DNA from: Opitutaceae bacterium
GTDB lineage: Bacteria > Verrucomicrobiota > Verrucomicrobiia > Opitutales > Opitutaceae
Length of the DNA stretch: 64,000 bases
NCBI GenBank assembly: GCA_016795565.1
Contig: JAEUGW010000023.1
Span: forward strand, 34,999-98,998
Reading direction: 5' to 3'
Made by a program: the position numbers and the translations under genes
Shown here: piece by piece, positions 8,787-17,898 of the stretch
Position numbering within the stretch: position 1 is the first letter of the stretch
Layout: the number at the start of each line of letters is the position of its first letter
Notes under the pieces: generated by a model
The model's input: the letters and a program-made list of their open reading frames with translations, nothing else
What the model was told of the DNA's origin: nothing
Database searches by the model: none

Positions 8787-9341
8787 TTACTTGGCCGGAA
8801 CGTCCACCGGAGCGCCGGTGAACTTGAAGCGGACCTTCACTTCGGGCGATACGCTGAAAAGGAAGGCCTTGCGGATGACCTTCAGGTTCCAGTTCCGGTA
8901 ATCCAAGGTCGTCTCGCCGGTGATGACGTAGGCGTCGCCCTCGCGGGTGACGCTGACCGGAAACTCGATGCGCTCGGTCGCGCCGTGGAAAATCAAGCGG
9001 CCGGAGGCCTGGCCCTGGCCGTCGGGCGTCACCGCGAGGTTGCCCAGCTCGAAACGGCCCTCGGGCGCGCCGCCGCCGAGCCACTTGATCATCTCGGCAT
9101 CGCGGTCGGTGCTGCCGGTCTTGAGGTCGGCAAACTTGAAGGTGAACACGGCGCTTTTGATCTTCCCGGCCTCCTCCGTCACCTTGGCCTCGTAGGCATC
9201 GAGGTGGGCGGTGAAGTTCTTCGTCGCATCCACGTCCACATCCACGAAGGAGCGACCGCGGTCCACCTTGAGCGGGCGCTCCGCGGCGGCGAGAACGAGG
9301 GGCAGAAGACAAAGCGGGGCGAGCAGGCGGAGGCGCTTCAT
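8787..9341 (-). CDS. YceI-family periplasmic lipocalin-like protein
   Basis: 184 residues with a clear signal peptide (residues 1-19, ending VLAAAERP). The mature part shows the YceI pattern: VDVDATKNFTAHLDAYEA near the start, GRFELGN, GRLIFHG and the TGETTLDYRNWNL block. These proteins form an eight-stranded barrel that binds isoprenoid or amphiphilic ligands in the periplasm, and they often sit beside cytochromes b. It is 57 bp upstream of the DUF3365 gene and probably co-transcribed with it. Confidence 0.88.
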   Translation of the reverse strand: MKRLRLLAPLCLLPLVLAAAERPLKVDRGRSFVDVDVDATKNFTAHLDAYEAKVTEEAGKIKSAVFTFKFADLKTGSTDRDAEMIKWLGGGAPEGRFELGNLAVTPDGQGQASGRLIFHGATERIEFPVSVTREGDAYVITGETTLDYRNWNLKVIRKAFLFSVSPEVKVRFKFTGAPVDVPAK

Positions 9342-9442
9342 GGCAAAAGGCAGTGTGTGGGTCGGGGCTCAGACCGCAAACCCGGGTTTGGGTGCCATCG
9401 GGAGGCGATGGCTTGGTGGAACCTGCGCTCCGCGCGGGTTAA

Positions 9443-9579
9443 GAGCCTATCCGAATAATGGTCTGTCCTGTAGCGGCGGTCTATGACCGCCGAACGATCA
9501 CCACCCCGCGCTCGACGGCGGTCATAGACCGCCGCTACAGAAAACCTGGCTGCCAAGAATAGGTTATTCGGATAGGTTC
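9443..9579. mobile_element. 137 bp MITE-like element, copy 1
   Basis: Bounded by a 13 bp terminal inverted repeat, GAGCCTATCCGAA, with one mismatch at the right end. Inside lies a large palindrome built on TGTAGCGGCGGTCTATGACC. The second copy, in opposite orientation at 22757-22893, has exactly the same length; by hand alignment I count 124 of 137 matching bases. It encodes no protein. It fills most of the 312 bp gap between the YceI and Mpo1-like genes; the remaining sequence holds nothing I recognise. Confidence 0.8.
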
Positions 9580-9653
9580 CACCCGCCGGCCCCATCCAGA
9601 GGCTTGCACTGCCGCACGCGGCGCGGCAGCTTCGGCGGCAGTCGCCCCACCCC

Positions 9654-10136
9654 ATGGCCGCCCCGCGCAAATCCGCCGACCAATGGTTCGCCGAGTATGG
9701 CGAGAGCCACCAGGACGACACGAACGAGGCGATCCACTGGATCTGCGTGCCGGTCATATTTTTCAGCGTGATGGGCCTGCTGTGGTCCATCCCGGTGCCG
9801 CCGGCCATCGCCGGCTCGCTGCCGTGGTTCAACTGGCTGCACCCGCTGCTGGTGGCGGCGCTGGTGTTCTACTTCCGCCTGTCGGCGCCACTGGCCTTCG
9901 GGCTGCTGGCTTTCGTCGCGGGGTGCTATTGCGCCATCGAGGGCCTAGTCCTGCTCGGCTGGCGGCCGGTCTGGCAGATTTGTCTGGGGCTGTTCGTGCT
10001 GGCGTGGATCGGCCAGTTCATCGGCCACAAGATCGAGGGCAAGAAACCGTCGTTCTTCAAGGACGTGGTCTTCCTACTCATCGGCCCCGCGTGGCTGATG
10101 CACTTCATCTATAAGAAGCTGGGTATCGCGTATTGA
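9654..10136 (+). CDS. Mpo1-like (DUF962) membrane protein
   Basis: 160 residues with four hydrophobic helices. It starts with DQWFAEYGESHQDDTNEAIHW, close to the DUF962/Mpo1 opening in which the histidines of H-x3-N-x3-H bind iron. A later IGQFIGHKIEGKKPSFFKD block is also typical. Yeast Mpo1 is a dioxygenase of 2-hydroxy fatty acids; a bacterial role in fatty-acid alpha-oxidation is inferred from that. It is monocistronic, between two repeat elements. Confidence 0.88.
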   Translation: MAAPRKSADQWFAEYGESHQDDTNEAIHWICVPVIFFSVMGLLWSIPVPPAIAGSLPWFNWLHPLLVAALVFYFRLSAPLAFGLLAFVAGCYCAIEGLVLLGWRPVWQICLGLFVLAWIGQFIGHKIEGKKPSFFKDVVFLLIGPAWLMHFIYKKLGIAY

Positions 10137-10201
10137 GGTGCACCCAGGGAGGCGGGACCATCAGTCCCGCGCGTGTAACCAACGCCAAGCCTCGCGGAAC
10201 C

Positions 10202-10401
10202 GGGGGGTATTTTCAAACCCGGCTTGTCATCCCGAGACAGACCAGCAAGCGGGAGGCTTGCGTGGAACACGCCAAGGCATTGTCATGCTGAGCGTAGCGA
10301 AGCATCCATCGCGATGTCCGCAGGCGGTTGTGCCGATGGATTCTTCACTTCGTTCAGAATGACAGGAAAGCGGTTCTTGGTGGGTTTGAAAACATTCCCC
10401 C
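10202..10401. mobile_element. 200 bp element with TTCAAACCC terminal inverted repeats, copy 1
   Basis: The left end at 10202-10220 (core TATTTTCAAACCC) is matched in inverted orientation at 10382-10401 (GGGTTTGAAAACATTCCCC), with a few mismatches. A GTCATTCTGAGC-type palindrome occupies 10282-10363 inside it. A related element with the same kind of ends is at 30038-30230. There is no coding capacity. It fills the gap between the Mpo1-like gene and the next minus-strand gene. Confidence 0.65.
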
Positions 10402-10420
10402 ATGGCCCCTCCTCCACAAA

Positions 10421-10885
10421 TCACCCCCGCCCGCCGCGCAGCAACACGATGTTGGAGAGGTCGTTCTTCTCGAACTCCGCCCAGAGCCGGTCCTCGATCT
10501 TCTTGAGCCGGTCGTCGCGGGACGGCGCCGGCTCGACACCGGGGGTGTCCATCGCCCGCTTCACCTGGTCGCCCTCGATGTCGCGATCGGCCAGGCGCGT
10601 GACCAGTTCGTGCCAGAAAACATCATTTTGGAACTCGCTCTGGATTTCGCGGACGCGGTCGTCCTCCGACAGCTTCGGTGCCGGTTGCAGGCTGCCGTCG
10701 TCCATGGTTTCGACCAAATCCGCGCAGCCCGCGGCGGTGGCCAGTTCCAGCAGCTTCTGGTCGAGCTCGTAGTAGCGCTTGGCGGCGGCGGTGTCCTCGC
10801 CCTGGTAGCCGGTGACGGTCCACATGCCGAGGTGCACGAGTTCGAGCAACTGGCGGTATTCCTTGGCGGTGAAGGCGGCTTTCAT
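10421..10885 (-). CDS. Conserved hypothetical protein, helical
   Basis: 154 residues from [20 protein letters not shown]. The protein is hydrophilic, mostly predicted helix and rich in Glu/Asp/Arg, with no signal peptide and no recognised motif. The stretch [16 protein letters not shown] and the end [20 protein letters not shown] look like conserved blocks, but I cannot name the family. The ATG at 10885 is preferred over the longer open frame because the upstream codons run into the glyQS leader. It is divergent from glyQS and its 3' end abuts a repeat element. Confidence 0.65.
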   Translation of the reverse strand: MKAAFTAKEYRQLLELVHLGMWTVTGYQGEDTAAAKRYYELDQKLLELATAAGCADLVETMDDGSLQPAPKLSEDDRVREIQSEFQNDVFWHELVTRLADRDIEGDQVKRAMDTPGVEPAPSRDDRLKKIEDRLWAEFEKNDLSNIVLLRGGRG

Positions 10886-11021
10886 GCCGGCCACCCTTGC
10901 CCGCCCGCCCCGCCCCGCAAGCGCGAAGTGGATGACAAGACCCGGCCTTGACCGCCGCGGGGCGGGGGCCTTTGCTCGGCGGCTGCTCCCCACATCCAGT
11001 TGGGGGCGATCCTTACCAACC

Positions 11022-12548
11022 ATGTCCTCTCCCGCCGATTCCGCCAACCTCATGGAAGCCGTCGTGTCGCTCGCCAAGCGCCGCGGCTTCATCTACCCGT
11101 CCTCCGAGATTTACGGCGGCCTCAACGGTTTCTTCGACTACGGCCCGCTGGGCTCCGAGCTGAAGAAGAACATCCGCGACTGCTGGTGGAACGACCTGGT
11201 GCGCCGCCGCGACGACGTCGTCGGCCTCGAATCCTCCATCATCATGCACCCGAAGGTCTGGGAGGCGTCCGGCCACGTCGCCGGCTTCACCGACCCGCTG
11301 GTGGACTGCAAGGTGAGCAAGCAGCGCTACCGCGCCGACCAGCTGTTCTGGGCCGCCGTCGTGGTGGACGGCAAGACCGTCGGCCACGTCTCCGCCCTCG
11401 AGAGCGAAAAGACCGGCGAGGAGCTGCAGGCCGCCGCCGAGACCTTCAAGCGCAAGAAGGCCATCACCGGCACGCTCGCCCCCGTCACGCCGAAGGATTT
11501 CACCGAGGCCACCGAGGCCGAGATCCCGCTCATCCCCTCGCCCGCCACCGGCGAGCCGGGCAGCCTGACGCCGCCGCGCGCCTTCAACATGATGTTCGAG
11601 ACGAATGTCGGCGCGCTCAAGGACGCCTCGTCCGTCGCCTACCTGCGGCCCGAGACGGCGCAGGGCATGTTCGTGGACTTCAAGAACGTCGTGGACACCA
11701 CCCGCGTGAAGCTGCCCTTCGGCATCGCGCAAATCGGCAAGTCGTTCCGCAACGAGATCACGCCGCGCAACTACATCTTCCGCTCGCGCGAGTTCGAGCA
11801 GATGGAGATGGAGTATTTCATCCACGAGGACGCCGACTGGGCCAAGTGCCACGAGGAGTGGATCGTGTGGTGCGAAACCTGGCTGAAGAGCATCGGCCTG
11901 CCCGCCTCGCACCTCTCGCGCTACGCCCACCCGAAGGAGAAGCTCGCGTTCTACTCCAAGGGCACGGTGGACATCATGTTCAAGTATCCCTTCGGCGTGC
12001 AGGAGCTGTGGGGCATCGCCGCCCGCGGCAACTACGACCTCGGCCAGCACGCCACGGCCTCGGGCAAGCCGCAGGAGCTGTTCGACGAGGCGACGAAGAA
12101 AAAGTTCGTGCCGCACGTCATCGAGCCCGCGGTCGGCGTGGACCGCATTTTGCTCGCTGTGCTCTGTGCCGGCTACGCGGAGGAGGACGTCAAGGACGAG
12201 AAGGGTAACGTCGAGAAGCGCACGGTGCTGCGGTTCTCGCCGCGCATCGCGCCGGTGAAGGTCGCCGTGCTGCCGCTGCTCAAGAACAAGGAGCAGCTCA
12301 CCGGCCGCGCCCAGGCGCTCTACAAGAAGCTCCAGCGCCGCTACGCCGTGCAATACGACGACGGCGGCGCCATCGGCAAACGCTACCGCCGCCAGGACGA
12401 GGCCGGCACGCCGTGGTGCGTGACCATCGACTTCGACACGATCGAGAAGCCCGGCGACACCTTCACCCTGCGCGAGCGCGATACGATGGCCCAGCGCCGC
12501 ATCACCGAAGCCGAGCTCTTCGCGCTGTTGGACGCGCAGGTTTACTGA
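11022..12548 (+). CDS. glyQS: Glycine--tRNA ligase (single-chain, dimeric type)
   Basis: Charges tRNA-Gly in the cytoplasm. 508 residues from [14 protein letters not shown]. Class II motifs: [22 protein letters not shown] near the N-terminus, motif 2 [19 protein letters not shown], and motif 3 with [10 protein letters not shown]. The C-terminal anticodon-binding domain has [13 protein letters not shown]. This is the eukaryote/archaea-like alpha2 form, not the bacterial GlyQ/GlyS alpha2beta2 form. The frame stays open upstream, but the ATG at 11022 gives the family N-terminus. Its last 7 bp overlap the convergent YCII gene. Confidence 0.96.
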   Translation: MSSPADSANLMEAVVSLAKRRGFIYPSSEIYGGLNGFFDYGPLGSELKKNIRDCWWNDLVRRRDDVVGLESSIIMHPKVWEASGHVAGFTDPLVDCKVSKQRYRADQLFWAAVVVDGKTVGHVSALESEKTGEELQAAAETFKRKKAITGTLAPVTPKDFTEATEAEIPLIPSPATGEPGSLTPPRAFNMMFETNVGALKDASSVAYLRPETAQGMFVDFKNVVDTTRVKLPFGIAQIGKSFRNEITPRNYIFRSREFEQMEMEYFIHEDADWAKCHEEWIVWCETWLKSIGLPASHLSRYAHPKEKLAFYSKGTVDIMFKYPFGVQELWGIAARGNYDLGQHATASGKPQELFDEATKKKFVPHVIEPAVGVDRILLAVLCAGYAEEDVKDEKGNVEKRTVLRFSPRIAPVKVAVLPLLKNKEQLTGRAQALYKKLQRRYAVQYDDGGAIGKRYRRQDEAGTPWCVTIDFDTIEKPGDTFTLRERDTMAQRRITEAELFALLDAQVY

Positions 12549-12940
12549 GCGGGCGGGGAGCCGCGCCGCGCCGCGCTGAGCCGCATCATCTCGTCGAGGT
12601 CGGCGGCCGGCCGGATTTCCCACGGGCCGAACGTCACGCCCGGATGCCGGGAGATGAGCTCGACCGCGTGGTTCAGGTCGCGCGCCTCGAGGATCAGGAT
12701 GCCGCCGATCTGTTCCTTGGTCTCGGTGAAGGGCCCGTCCGTCGCCACCACCTTGCCGTTCACGCAGCGCAGCAGCATGCCGGCACTCGGCGGCTGGAGC
12801 GCATGGCCGCCCGTGAAGTGGCCGTTGGCGCGGAGGTGGTCGTCGTAGGCGAAGCACCGGTCCATCATCGCGTGCATTTCCTTTTCCGGCGTGGTCGCAA
12901 AGAGCTTGGGATCGGCATAACCGAGGCAGATGAATTTCAT
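12542..12940 (-). CDS. YCII (DGPF)-domain protein, partner of an ECF sigma factor
   Basis: 132 residues from [14 protein letters not shown]. It shows the [19 protein letters not shown] block and the following [10 protein letters not shown] that define the YCII/DGPF family, a small ferredoxin-like alpha-beta fold. It lies directly downstream of a sigma factor of the ECF42 type. Such sigma factors are typically encoded with DGPF proteins, which are thought to be their targets or modulators. Biochemical function is unknown. The 3' end overlaps glyQS tail to tail by 7 bp. Confidence 0.88.
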   Translation of the reverse strand: MKFICLGYADPKLFATTPEKEMHAMMDRCFAYDDHLRANGHFTGGHALQPPSAGMLLRCVNGKVVATDGPFTETKEQIGGILILEARDLNHAVELISRHPGVTFGPWEIRPAADLDEMMRLSAARRGSPPAQ

Positions 12941-13031
12941 GGGGTCTTGGGTTGGGAGCGGGCCCGGAATTGGGCGCGTTCACCTACTGGTCGTTTGGCC
13001 GGGCGGATTTTCGACCGGCCGTTGAAAAATT

Positions 13032-14279
13032 TTATCCGAGCTCCTTGAGCCGGCCCTCCAGGTGGCGCTGGTCCCGCTCGGAGGTCGCGAGCGCCAAAGC
13101 GCGGCGGCAGGCCTCGCGCGCGTCCTCCACCCGGCCGAGCCGACGGCAGAAATCCGCCCGCGTGGCGTGGGCCAGATGATAATCGAGCAGTTCGCCGCGT
13201 GCCAACAGCCCGTCCACCAGCGCCAGCCCCGCCGCCGGGCCCGCGACCCGCGCCACTGCGACCGCGCGATTCAGGGCGATGACCGGCGAAGGCTGCATCT
13301 CCAGCAGCGCATCATACAGGGCGCATATCTGCCGCCAGTCGGTCTCCTCCGCCCGCCGCGCCCCGGCGTGCACGGCCGCGATCGCCGCCTGCAGGGTGTA
13401 GGGGCCGAATCGCCGCGTCGCCAGCGCCTGCTCCACCAGCGCGACCCCCTCGGCAATCAGCGTCCGGTCCCAGGCGGAGCGATCCTGGTCTTCCAGCCGC
13501 ACGAGGTCGCCGGCGGCGTCCGCGCGGGCCGCCCGGCGCGACTCCTGCAACACCATGAGCGCGAGCAGCCCCGTGGCCTCGGGCTCCGGCAACAGCCCGT
13601 GCAGCACACGGCCGAGCCGGATGGCTTCGGTGGAAAGCTCCACCCGCGTCAGGGACGCGCCCGACGAGGCGGAGTAGCCCTCGTTGAACAGCAGGTAAAC
13701 CACGGCCAGCACCGCGTGCAGCCGCCCGGGCAGCTCCGCCCCCGCCGGCACCTGATACGGGATGCGCTCGTCGCGGATCTTCGCCTTCGCGCGCACGATG
13801 CGCTGCGCAATCGTCGGCGCCGAAACGAGGAAGGCGCGCGCGATTTCCTCGGTCGTCAGTCCGCACACCTCCCGCAGCGTCAGCGCCGTGCGGGCCTCGG
13901 GCGCGAGCGCCGGATGGCAACACGTGAAAATGAGCCTGAGCCGGTCGTCCGGCAACTCGTCGGCGGCGGCCGCAGGGCCGGGGCCCTCCGCGTGCAGCGC
14001 CGCGGCGATATGGTCGTGCGCGGCGTCGAACCTCGCGCGGCGGCGGAAGGCGTCGATCGCCTTGAAGCGCGCGGTGGAAATCAGCCAGGCCCGCGGATTC
14101 GCCGGGATGCCCGTCGCCGGCCAGGCTTGCAGGGCGGCGTTGAACGCGTCGTGCATCGCATCCTCCGCCGCCTCGAGGTTTCCCAGCAGGCGAACGAGCG
14201 TGGCCAGGATGCGGCCGGATTCCGCGCGGTAAACCGTGTCGAGATGCGCGCGAAGATCGCTCGGTGCGGGTTCGGACAT
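13032..14279 (-). CDS. ECF42-type RNA polymerase sigma factor with C-terminal TPR-like extension
   Basis: 415 residues from MSEPAPSD. Sigma region 2 occupies about residues 15-90 (ILATLVRLLGNLEAAEDAMHD, then NPRAWLISTARFKAID). Region 4 is at about 115-185 (LTLREVCGLTTEEIARAFLV). The remaining ~220 residues form a helical repeat region (LLFNEGYSASSG, LALMVLQESRRAAR, ALYDALLEMQPSPVIALNRAVA), the long SigJ-like extension characteristic of ECF42/DUF6596 proteins. No anti-sigma gene is present, in line with regulation by the extension. The partner YCII gene follows 91 bp downstream. Confidence 0.92.
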   Translation of the reverse strand: MSEPAPSDLRAHLDTVYRAESGRILATLVRLLGNLEAAEDAMHDAFNAALQAWPATGIPANPRAWLISTARFKAIDAFRRRARFDAAHDHIAAALHAEGPGPAAAADELPDDRLRLIFTCCHPALAPEARTALTLREVCGLTTEEIARAFLVSAPTIAQRIVRAKAKIRDERIPYQVPAGAELPGRLHAVLAVVYLLFNEGYSASSGASLTRVELSTEAIRLGRVLHGLLPEPEATGLLALMVLQESRRAARADAAGDLVRLEDQDRSAWDRTLIAEGVALVEQALATRRFGPYTLQAAIAAVHAGARRAEETDWRQICALYDALLEMQPSPVIALNRAVAVARVAGPAAGLALVDGLLARGELLDYHLAHATRADFCRRLGRVEDAREACRRALALATSERDQRHLEGRLKELG

Positions 14280-14416
14280 GCCAGCCTGAAGCGGAACCCA
14301 GGGACGCCCCCGGCGGCAAGCGCACATGAGCACCTCGCGCCGGTTTGCAGGCGGATCATCCCTGGATCGGCCAGTTTGTTTTTGCCCCGCCCAACCCGGC
14401 CGGTTTCAATGTGACC

Positions 14417-14992
14417 ATGTCCCCGCTCCGCCGCTCGCTCCCGGTCCTCGTTCTGTTCCTCGTGTTTGCCGGTCTGGTGCCGGCGGCGTTCGGCAAGGCC
14501 GGCCCGGATGAGCGCCGCGACAAGACCCGGGCGATGCGTGATGCCGTCCTGGCGGAGCTCTACCAGCAGAAGCCGGAGCTGAAGGCGCGGATCAGGAAGG
14601 CCGCGGGCTACGCCGTGTTCTCCAACGTCGGCGTGAACCTCGTGCTCGCCAGCTTCGCCGGCGGGCATGGCATCGTGGTGGACAAGAAGGGCAACGAGAC
14701 CTTCATGAAGATGGGTTCGGCCGGGCTCGGCATCGGGCTCGGCGTGAAGGATTTTCGCGGCGTGTTCATCTTCCACGACAAGGCCAGGCTGCAGGCCTTC
14801 ATTGACAAGGGCTGGGACTTCAGCGGCCAGGCCGACGCCGCGGCGAAGTCCGACGACAAGGGCGCGCAACTCGCCCTGTCGGGGAATGTGATCGACGGCG
14901 TCGAGCTCTACCAGCTCACGAAGAACGGCCTCGCGCTGCAGGCCACGTTGCAAGGGACAAAATACTGGAAGGACCGCGACCTGAACGACTGA
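14417..14992 (+). CDS. Exported SYLF-domain (Ysc84-like) lipid-binding protein
   Basis: 191 residues from MSPLRRSLPVLVLF, with a signal peptide ending near VPAAFGKA. The mature part has the SYLF pattern: LKARIRKAAGYAVFSNVGVN, GGHGIVVDKKGNETFMKMGS, a glycine-rich GLGIGLGVKDFRG, then IFHDKARLQAFIDKGWDFSG. SYLF domains bind phosphoinositides in eukaryotes; bacterial exported forms have no settled role. The ATG at 14417 gives a compact signal peptide, whereas the 24 upstream codons do not. It is monocistronic and followed by a repeat-rich gap. Confidence 0.85.
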   Translation: MSPLRRSLPVLVLFLVFAGLVPAAFGKAGPDERRDKTRAMRDAVLAELYQQKPELKARIRKAAGYAVFSNVGVNLVLASFAGGHGIVVDKKGNETFMKMGSAGLGIGLGVKDFRGVFIFHDKARLQAFIDKGWDFSGQADAAAKSDDKGAQLALSGNVIDGVELYQLTKNGLALQATLQGTKYWKDRDLND

Positions 14993-15022
14993 GCGCGGAA
15001 CTTGGTTTGGCTCTTTTGCCCG

Positions 15023-15322
15023 CGCGGGCGGACACAAGGTCCGCCCCTACAGTGCCCATACACCCCGTAACTGATTTTAGTCCTTTGTCATCGCGAGGCT
15101 CGCATAGCGGGCCGTGGCGATCCAGCTGGATTGCTTCGTCGCTCCGCTCCTCGCAATGACAGTCTAAAAGCTGTGGCGTTTGGGATAAAGCCCCTCCTGC
15201 CGTTTCAGAAAACAATTTGTGGGAGCGACCTTGGTCGCGACACTTTTTGTCGGCGGTGTGCTCCATCCCGCGGGTTTCCGGTTTCGGCGCCATGCCTCGC
15301 GGGGTGAGGGCACCCCGCCTAC
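15023..15322. repeat. Intergenic cluster of four different dispersed palindromic repeats
   Basis: The 368 bp gap after the SYLF gene has no gene. It holds: 15023-15050, a GGCGGACACAAGGTCCGCCC hairpin ending in CCTAC; 15087-15160, a divergent copy of the GTCATTCTGAGC palindrome family; 15218-15241, a 24 bp GTGGGAGCGACC unit identical to 47878-47901 inside the lipoate-ligase-like gene; and 15299-15322, a GCGGGGTGAGGGCACCCCGC hairpin. Confidence 0.7.
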
Positions 15323-15360
15323 ATCCGTATTTCTTTCGTCCGGGTTGCGTCCATGGCAGC

Positions 15361-15759
15361 TCAGCGCGTTTTGTCCCCCGCCACCTCCGCCTCGATGGGT
15401 TTCAGACCGGAGGCGGCCGCTTTGTAATCGGCGCGGGGCGTGAAGACCTTGCGGGTGAGCTTGAATCCCGTGATCTCCGCCAGCACGAAGGTGCGCCAGC
15501 CGGGGGGCGGCTCGCTGGCGCTGCCGCCCGCCACCTGCCAGCCCAGCAGCGCGAGCCGGCCCTCGGTCACGCGGCCGAGCGCGTGCGGCTCCACGCGCCG
15601 GGCGTGCCCGTGATACCGGAACGACACCACGCGTTGTTCCCCGAGCGCCTGCCGGAGCTGATCCTCCATCGCCGGTTTCGGTGTGGCCAGCAACCGCGCA
15701 AGCCCGGACAGGCCGAGCAACCACCCGCAGGTCGCTCTCAGGAATCCGCGCCGGTTCAT
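15361..15759 (-). CDS. WYL-domain protein with Tat-type signal sequence
   Basis: 132 residues. It begins MNRRGFLRATCGWLLGLSGL, a twin-arginine export signal (RRGFLR, then a hydrophobic stretch). The remainder (about residues 32-120) fits the WYL fold: ALGEQRVVSFRYHGHARRVEP, then LALLGWQV, GWRTFVLAEITGFKLT and FTPRADY. WYL domains normally sense ligands in cytoplasmic regulators, so an exported one is unusual. There is no DNA-binding domain. It is divergent from the adenylate cyclase operon, about 95 bp from the start chosen there. Confidence 0.7.
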   Translation of the reverse strand: MNRRGFLRATCGWLLGLSGLARLLATPKPAMEDQLRQALGEQRVVSFRYHGHARRVEPHALGRVTEGRLALLGWQVAGGSASEPPPGWRTFVLAEITGFKLTRKVFTPRADYKAAASGLKPIEAEVAGDKTR

Positions 15760-15852
15760 AACACCGCCAGCCTGTCGCGCGGCACCGCCGGGTCAAGAAT
15801 CCGCCCGGCGGATGCTTGCCTCGCGGCGGGTTCGCCGGTTCCATCCCGCCGC

Positions 15853-17898
15853 TTGCCCACCGTCGTCCGCACTTCTCCCGTCTCCCGCTGGCGCTGGCTC
15901 TGGCCCGTCGCGCTCCTGCTGCTGGGCTTTCACTTTTCCCCCGCCGGCCCCGCGCTCGACCGGGCTTTCCTCGATCACGCCAGCCGCCACCCGCTGCGCG
16001 CGCCGCCCCTGCCCGCCGACTCCGCGCTGGTGCTGGTGGACGAGCAGACGATGGCGGCGATGAGTGCGCAGGGCGTGCGCTGGCCGTATCCGCGGCGCGT
16101 CTTCGCCCAGCTTTTTCTCGCGCTGCACCAGGCGGGGGCGAAGCGCATCGTGGGGGACTTCACCTTTTTCGAGGAATCCGACGCGATGGACGACCAGGTG
16201 CTGGCCAACGTGGCCGCCGCCGTGCCGGAGCTCGTGTTGGCGCGCACAGCGGAGCGCCCGCCCGTTATCTGGGACGCGGATTTTGTCCGCCAACACGCCG
16301 ACTATTTCCCGACCCCGCGCACCGGGCTGGTGGAGTTTCGGCCGGACGACGACGGCATCGCGCGGGCCTATCCGTTGCCGGGCTCCCTGGCGGCGGCCGC
16401 GCTGGAGACGACGATGACGGAGCCGGGTGGCCTGCTCCGCTGGCATGGCGGGCTGGAGAAGCTCCGCACCCTCGGGGTGCCGGTGCTGTCGGCCGCGCCC
16501 TTCATCGCGGCCGGCGAACCGGGCCTGCAACAGGTGCTCGCGGCCGCGCCGGATCTGGAATTTGCGCCCATGGCCCGCGCGCTGGCGGCGCTGCCGCCGT
16601 TTCCGGAAGAGTTCACGCGGCAGGTGCGGGGCCGGGTGGTGTTTGTCGGGGCGAATGCCAGCAGCACGTTCGACGTGAAGGCGCTGCCCGTCGGCAAGGT
16701 GGAGTCGGGCGTGATGCTCCACTGGACCGCGTGGGCCAATCACACCGCCGGCGGTTTCATCGCGGCCGTGCCGCGGCCCGCGCTGCTTCTTCTCGCGCTC
16801 GGCGTGGCGCTCGCCATCGGCTGGGCCGGGCGCGCCCAGACCTCCCTGCGCGGGCCGTTGTTCATGACGGGCGGCCTCGTGGTGTTGCTGGCGGGCGGTG
16901 CGTATGCTTTGCTCTCCGCCGGCTGGTTCCTGGCGCCCGCCACCCCCGTGGCCGCCGGGGTGCTGGCGCTGCTCGGCGTCGTGGCGGAGAGTTTCTGGCG
17001 GGAGCAGGCGCGCAAGCGCGAGATCCAGGCCATGTTCGGCGCCTACGTGGACCCGGCGGTCGTCGCCACCCTCGTGCGCCACCCGGACGCCATCCGCCTC
17101 GGCGGCGAGCGGCGCGAGGCCACGGTGTTCTTCTCCGACCTCGTGGGTTTCACCGATCTGTCCGAGAAGCTCCGCGACGAGCCCGAGAAAATGGTCGAGG
17201 TCGTCAACGCCTACCTGGAGGAGACCAGCGAGTGCCTGCACCGGCACGGCGCCTATGTGGACAAATACATCGGCGACGCGGTCATGGCCGTGTTCGGCGT
17301 GCCGACGGCGCTGCCCGACCACGCGCTGGCGGCGTGTCGCGCCGCCCTGGAGGCCCGGCAGGCGCTGGCGGCCATCAATACCCGCTATGCCGCCGTCGGT
17401 GTGACCCTCGAGGTGCGCATCGGCCTCAACACCGGCGAGATGATCGTCGGCAACCTCGGCTCGGCGCGAAAAAAGAACTACACCGTGATGGGCGACGCCG
17501 TGAACCTCGCCTCGCGGCTCGAGGGCGCGAACAAGGAATTCGGCACCGGCATCCTGCTTGGCGAGACGACCGCGCGCGCCGTGGCCGGCCGGATGGCGAC
17601 CCGCCCGCTCACGCGGCTGCGCGTCAAGGGCAAGCTGCAGGCCGTCGAGGTGCACGAACTGGTCGGCGCACCTGCCGACCTGACAGCGGAGCAACGCGCC
17701 TTCCTTGATTGCTATCTCCCCGCCTATGCCGCCTATGGCCTACGCAGATTTGCGGAGGCCGCCGCCGATTTTGGCCGTGCGCTCGCGCTGCGCCCCGATG
17801 ATGCTGTCACCGCCGAATTGCTCCGCCTGGCCGGGCTTTATGCGGATGAACCGCCCCCGCCCGACTGGGAGCCGATCCTAATCCTGAAATCAAAATGA
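15853..17898 (+). CDS. CHASE2-domain adenylate cyclase, class III, membrane-bound
   Basis: Makes cAMP at the inner membrane in response to an extracytoplasmic signal. An N-terminal helix (about 12-28) is followed by a CHASE2 domain (about 45-300: LVLVDEQTMAAM, GAKRIVGDFTFFEESDAMDD, RVVFVGANASSTFD), three helices (about 310-385) and a catalytic domain. The metal sites FFSDLVGFTD and YIGDAVMAVFG, the lysine in VDKYIGD, and GDAVNLASRLE with its Asn/Arg pair are all present, so it should be active. A TPR-like tail follows. There is no ATG near the homologous N-terminus, so a TTG at 15853 is the best guess. It overlaps the next gene by ATGA. Confidence 0.88.
   Translation: MPTVVRTSPVSRWRWLWPVALLLLGFHFSPAGPALDRAFLDHASRHPLRAPPLPADSALVLVDEQTMAAMSAQGVRWPYPRRVFAQLFLALHQAGAKRIVGDFTFFEESDAMDDQVLANVAAAVPELVLARTAERPPVIWDADFVRQHADYFPTPRTGLVEFRPDDDGIARAYPLPGSLAAAALETTMTEPGGLLRWHGGLEKLRTLGVPVLSAAPFIAAGEPGLQQVLAAAPDLEFAPMARALAALPPFPEEFTRQVRGRVVFVGANASSTFDVKALPVGKVESGVMLHWTAWANHTAGGFIAAVPRPALLLLALGVALAIGWAGRAQTSLRGPLFMTGGLVVLLAGGAYALLSAGWFLAPATPVAAGVLALLGVVAESFWREQARKREIQAMFGAYVDPAVVATLVRHPDAIRLGGERREATVFFSDLVGFTDLSEKLRDEPEKMVEVVNAYLEETSECLHRHGAYVDKYIGDAVMAVFGVPTALPDHALAACRAALEARQALAAINTRYAAVGVTLEVRIGLNTGEMIVGNLGSARKKNYTVMGDAVNLASRLEGANKEFGTGILLGETTARAVAGRMATRPLTRLRVKGKLQAVEVHELVGAPADLTAEQRAFLDCYLPAYAAYGLRRFAEAAADFGRALALRPDDAVTAELLRLAGLYADEPPPPDWEPILILKSK

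Noticed and set aside
12413..13048. 211-codon plus-strand open frame after glyQS
   Set aside because: It is the antisense shadow of the YCII-domain gene; the minus strand carries the conserved DGPF block.
15217..15852. 212-codon N-terminal extension of the adenylate cyclase frame
   Set aside because: It runs antisense through the WYL gene and the repeat cluster, and the CHASE2 protein is complete without it.
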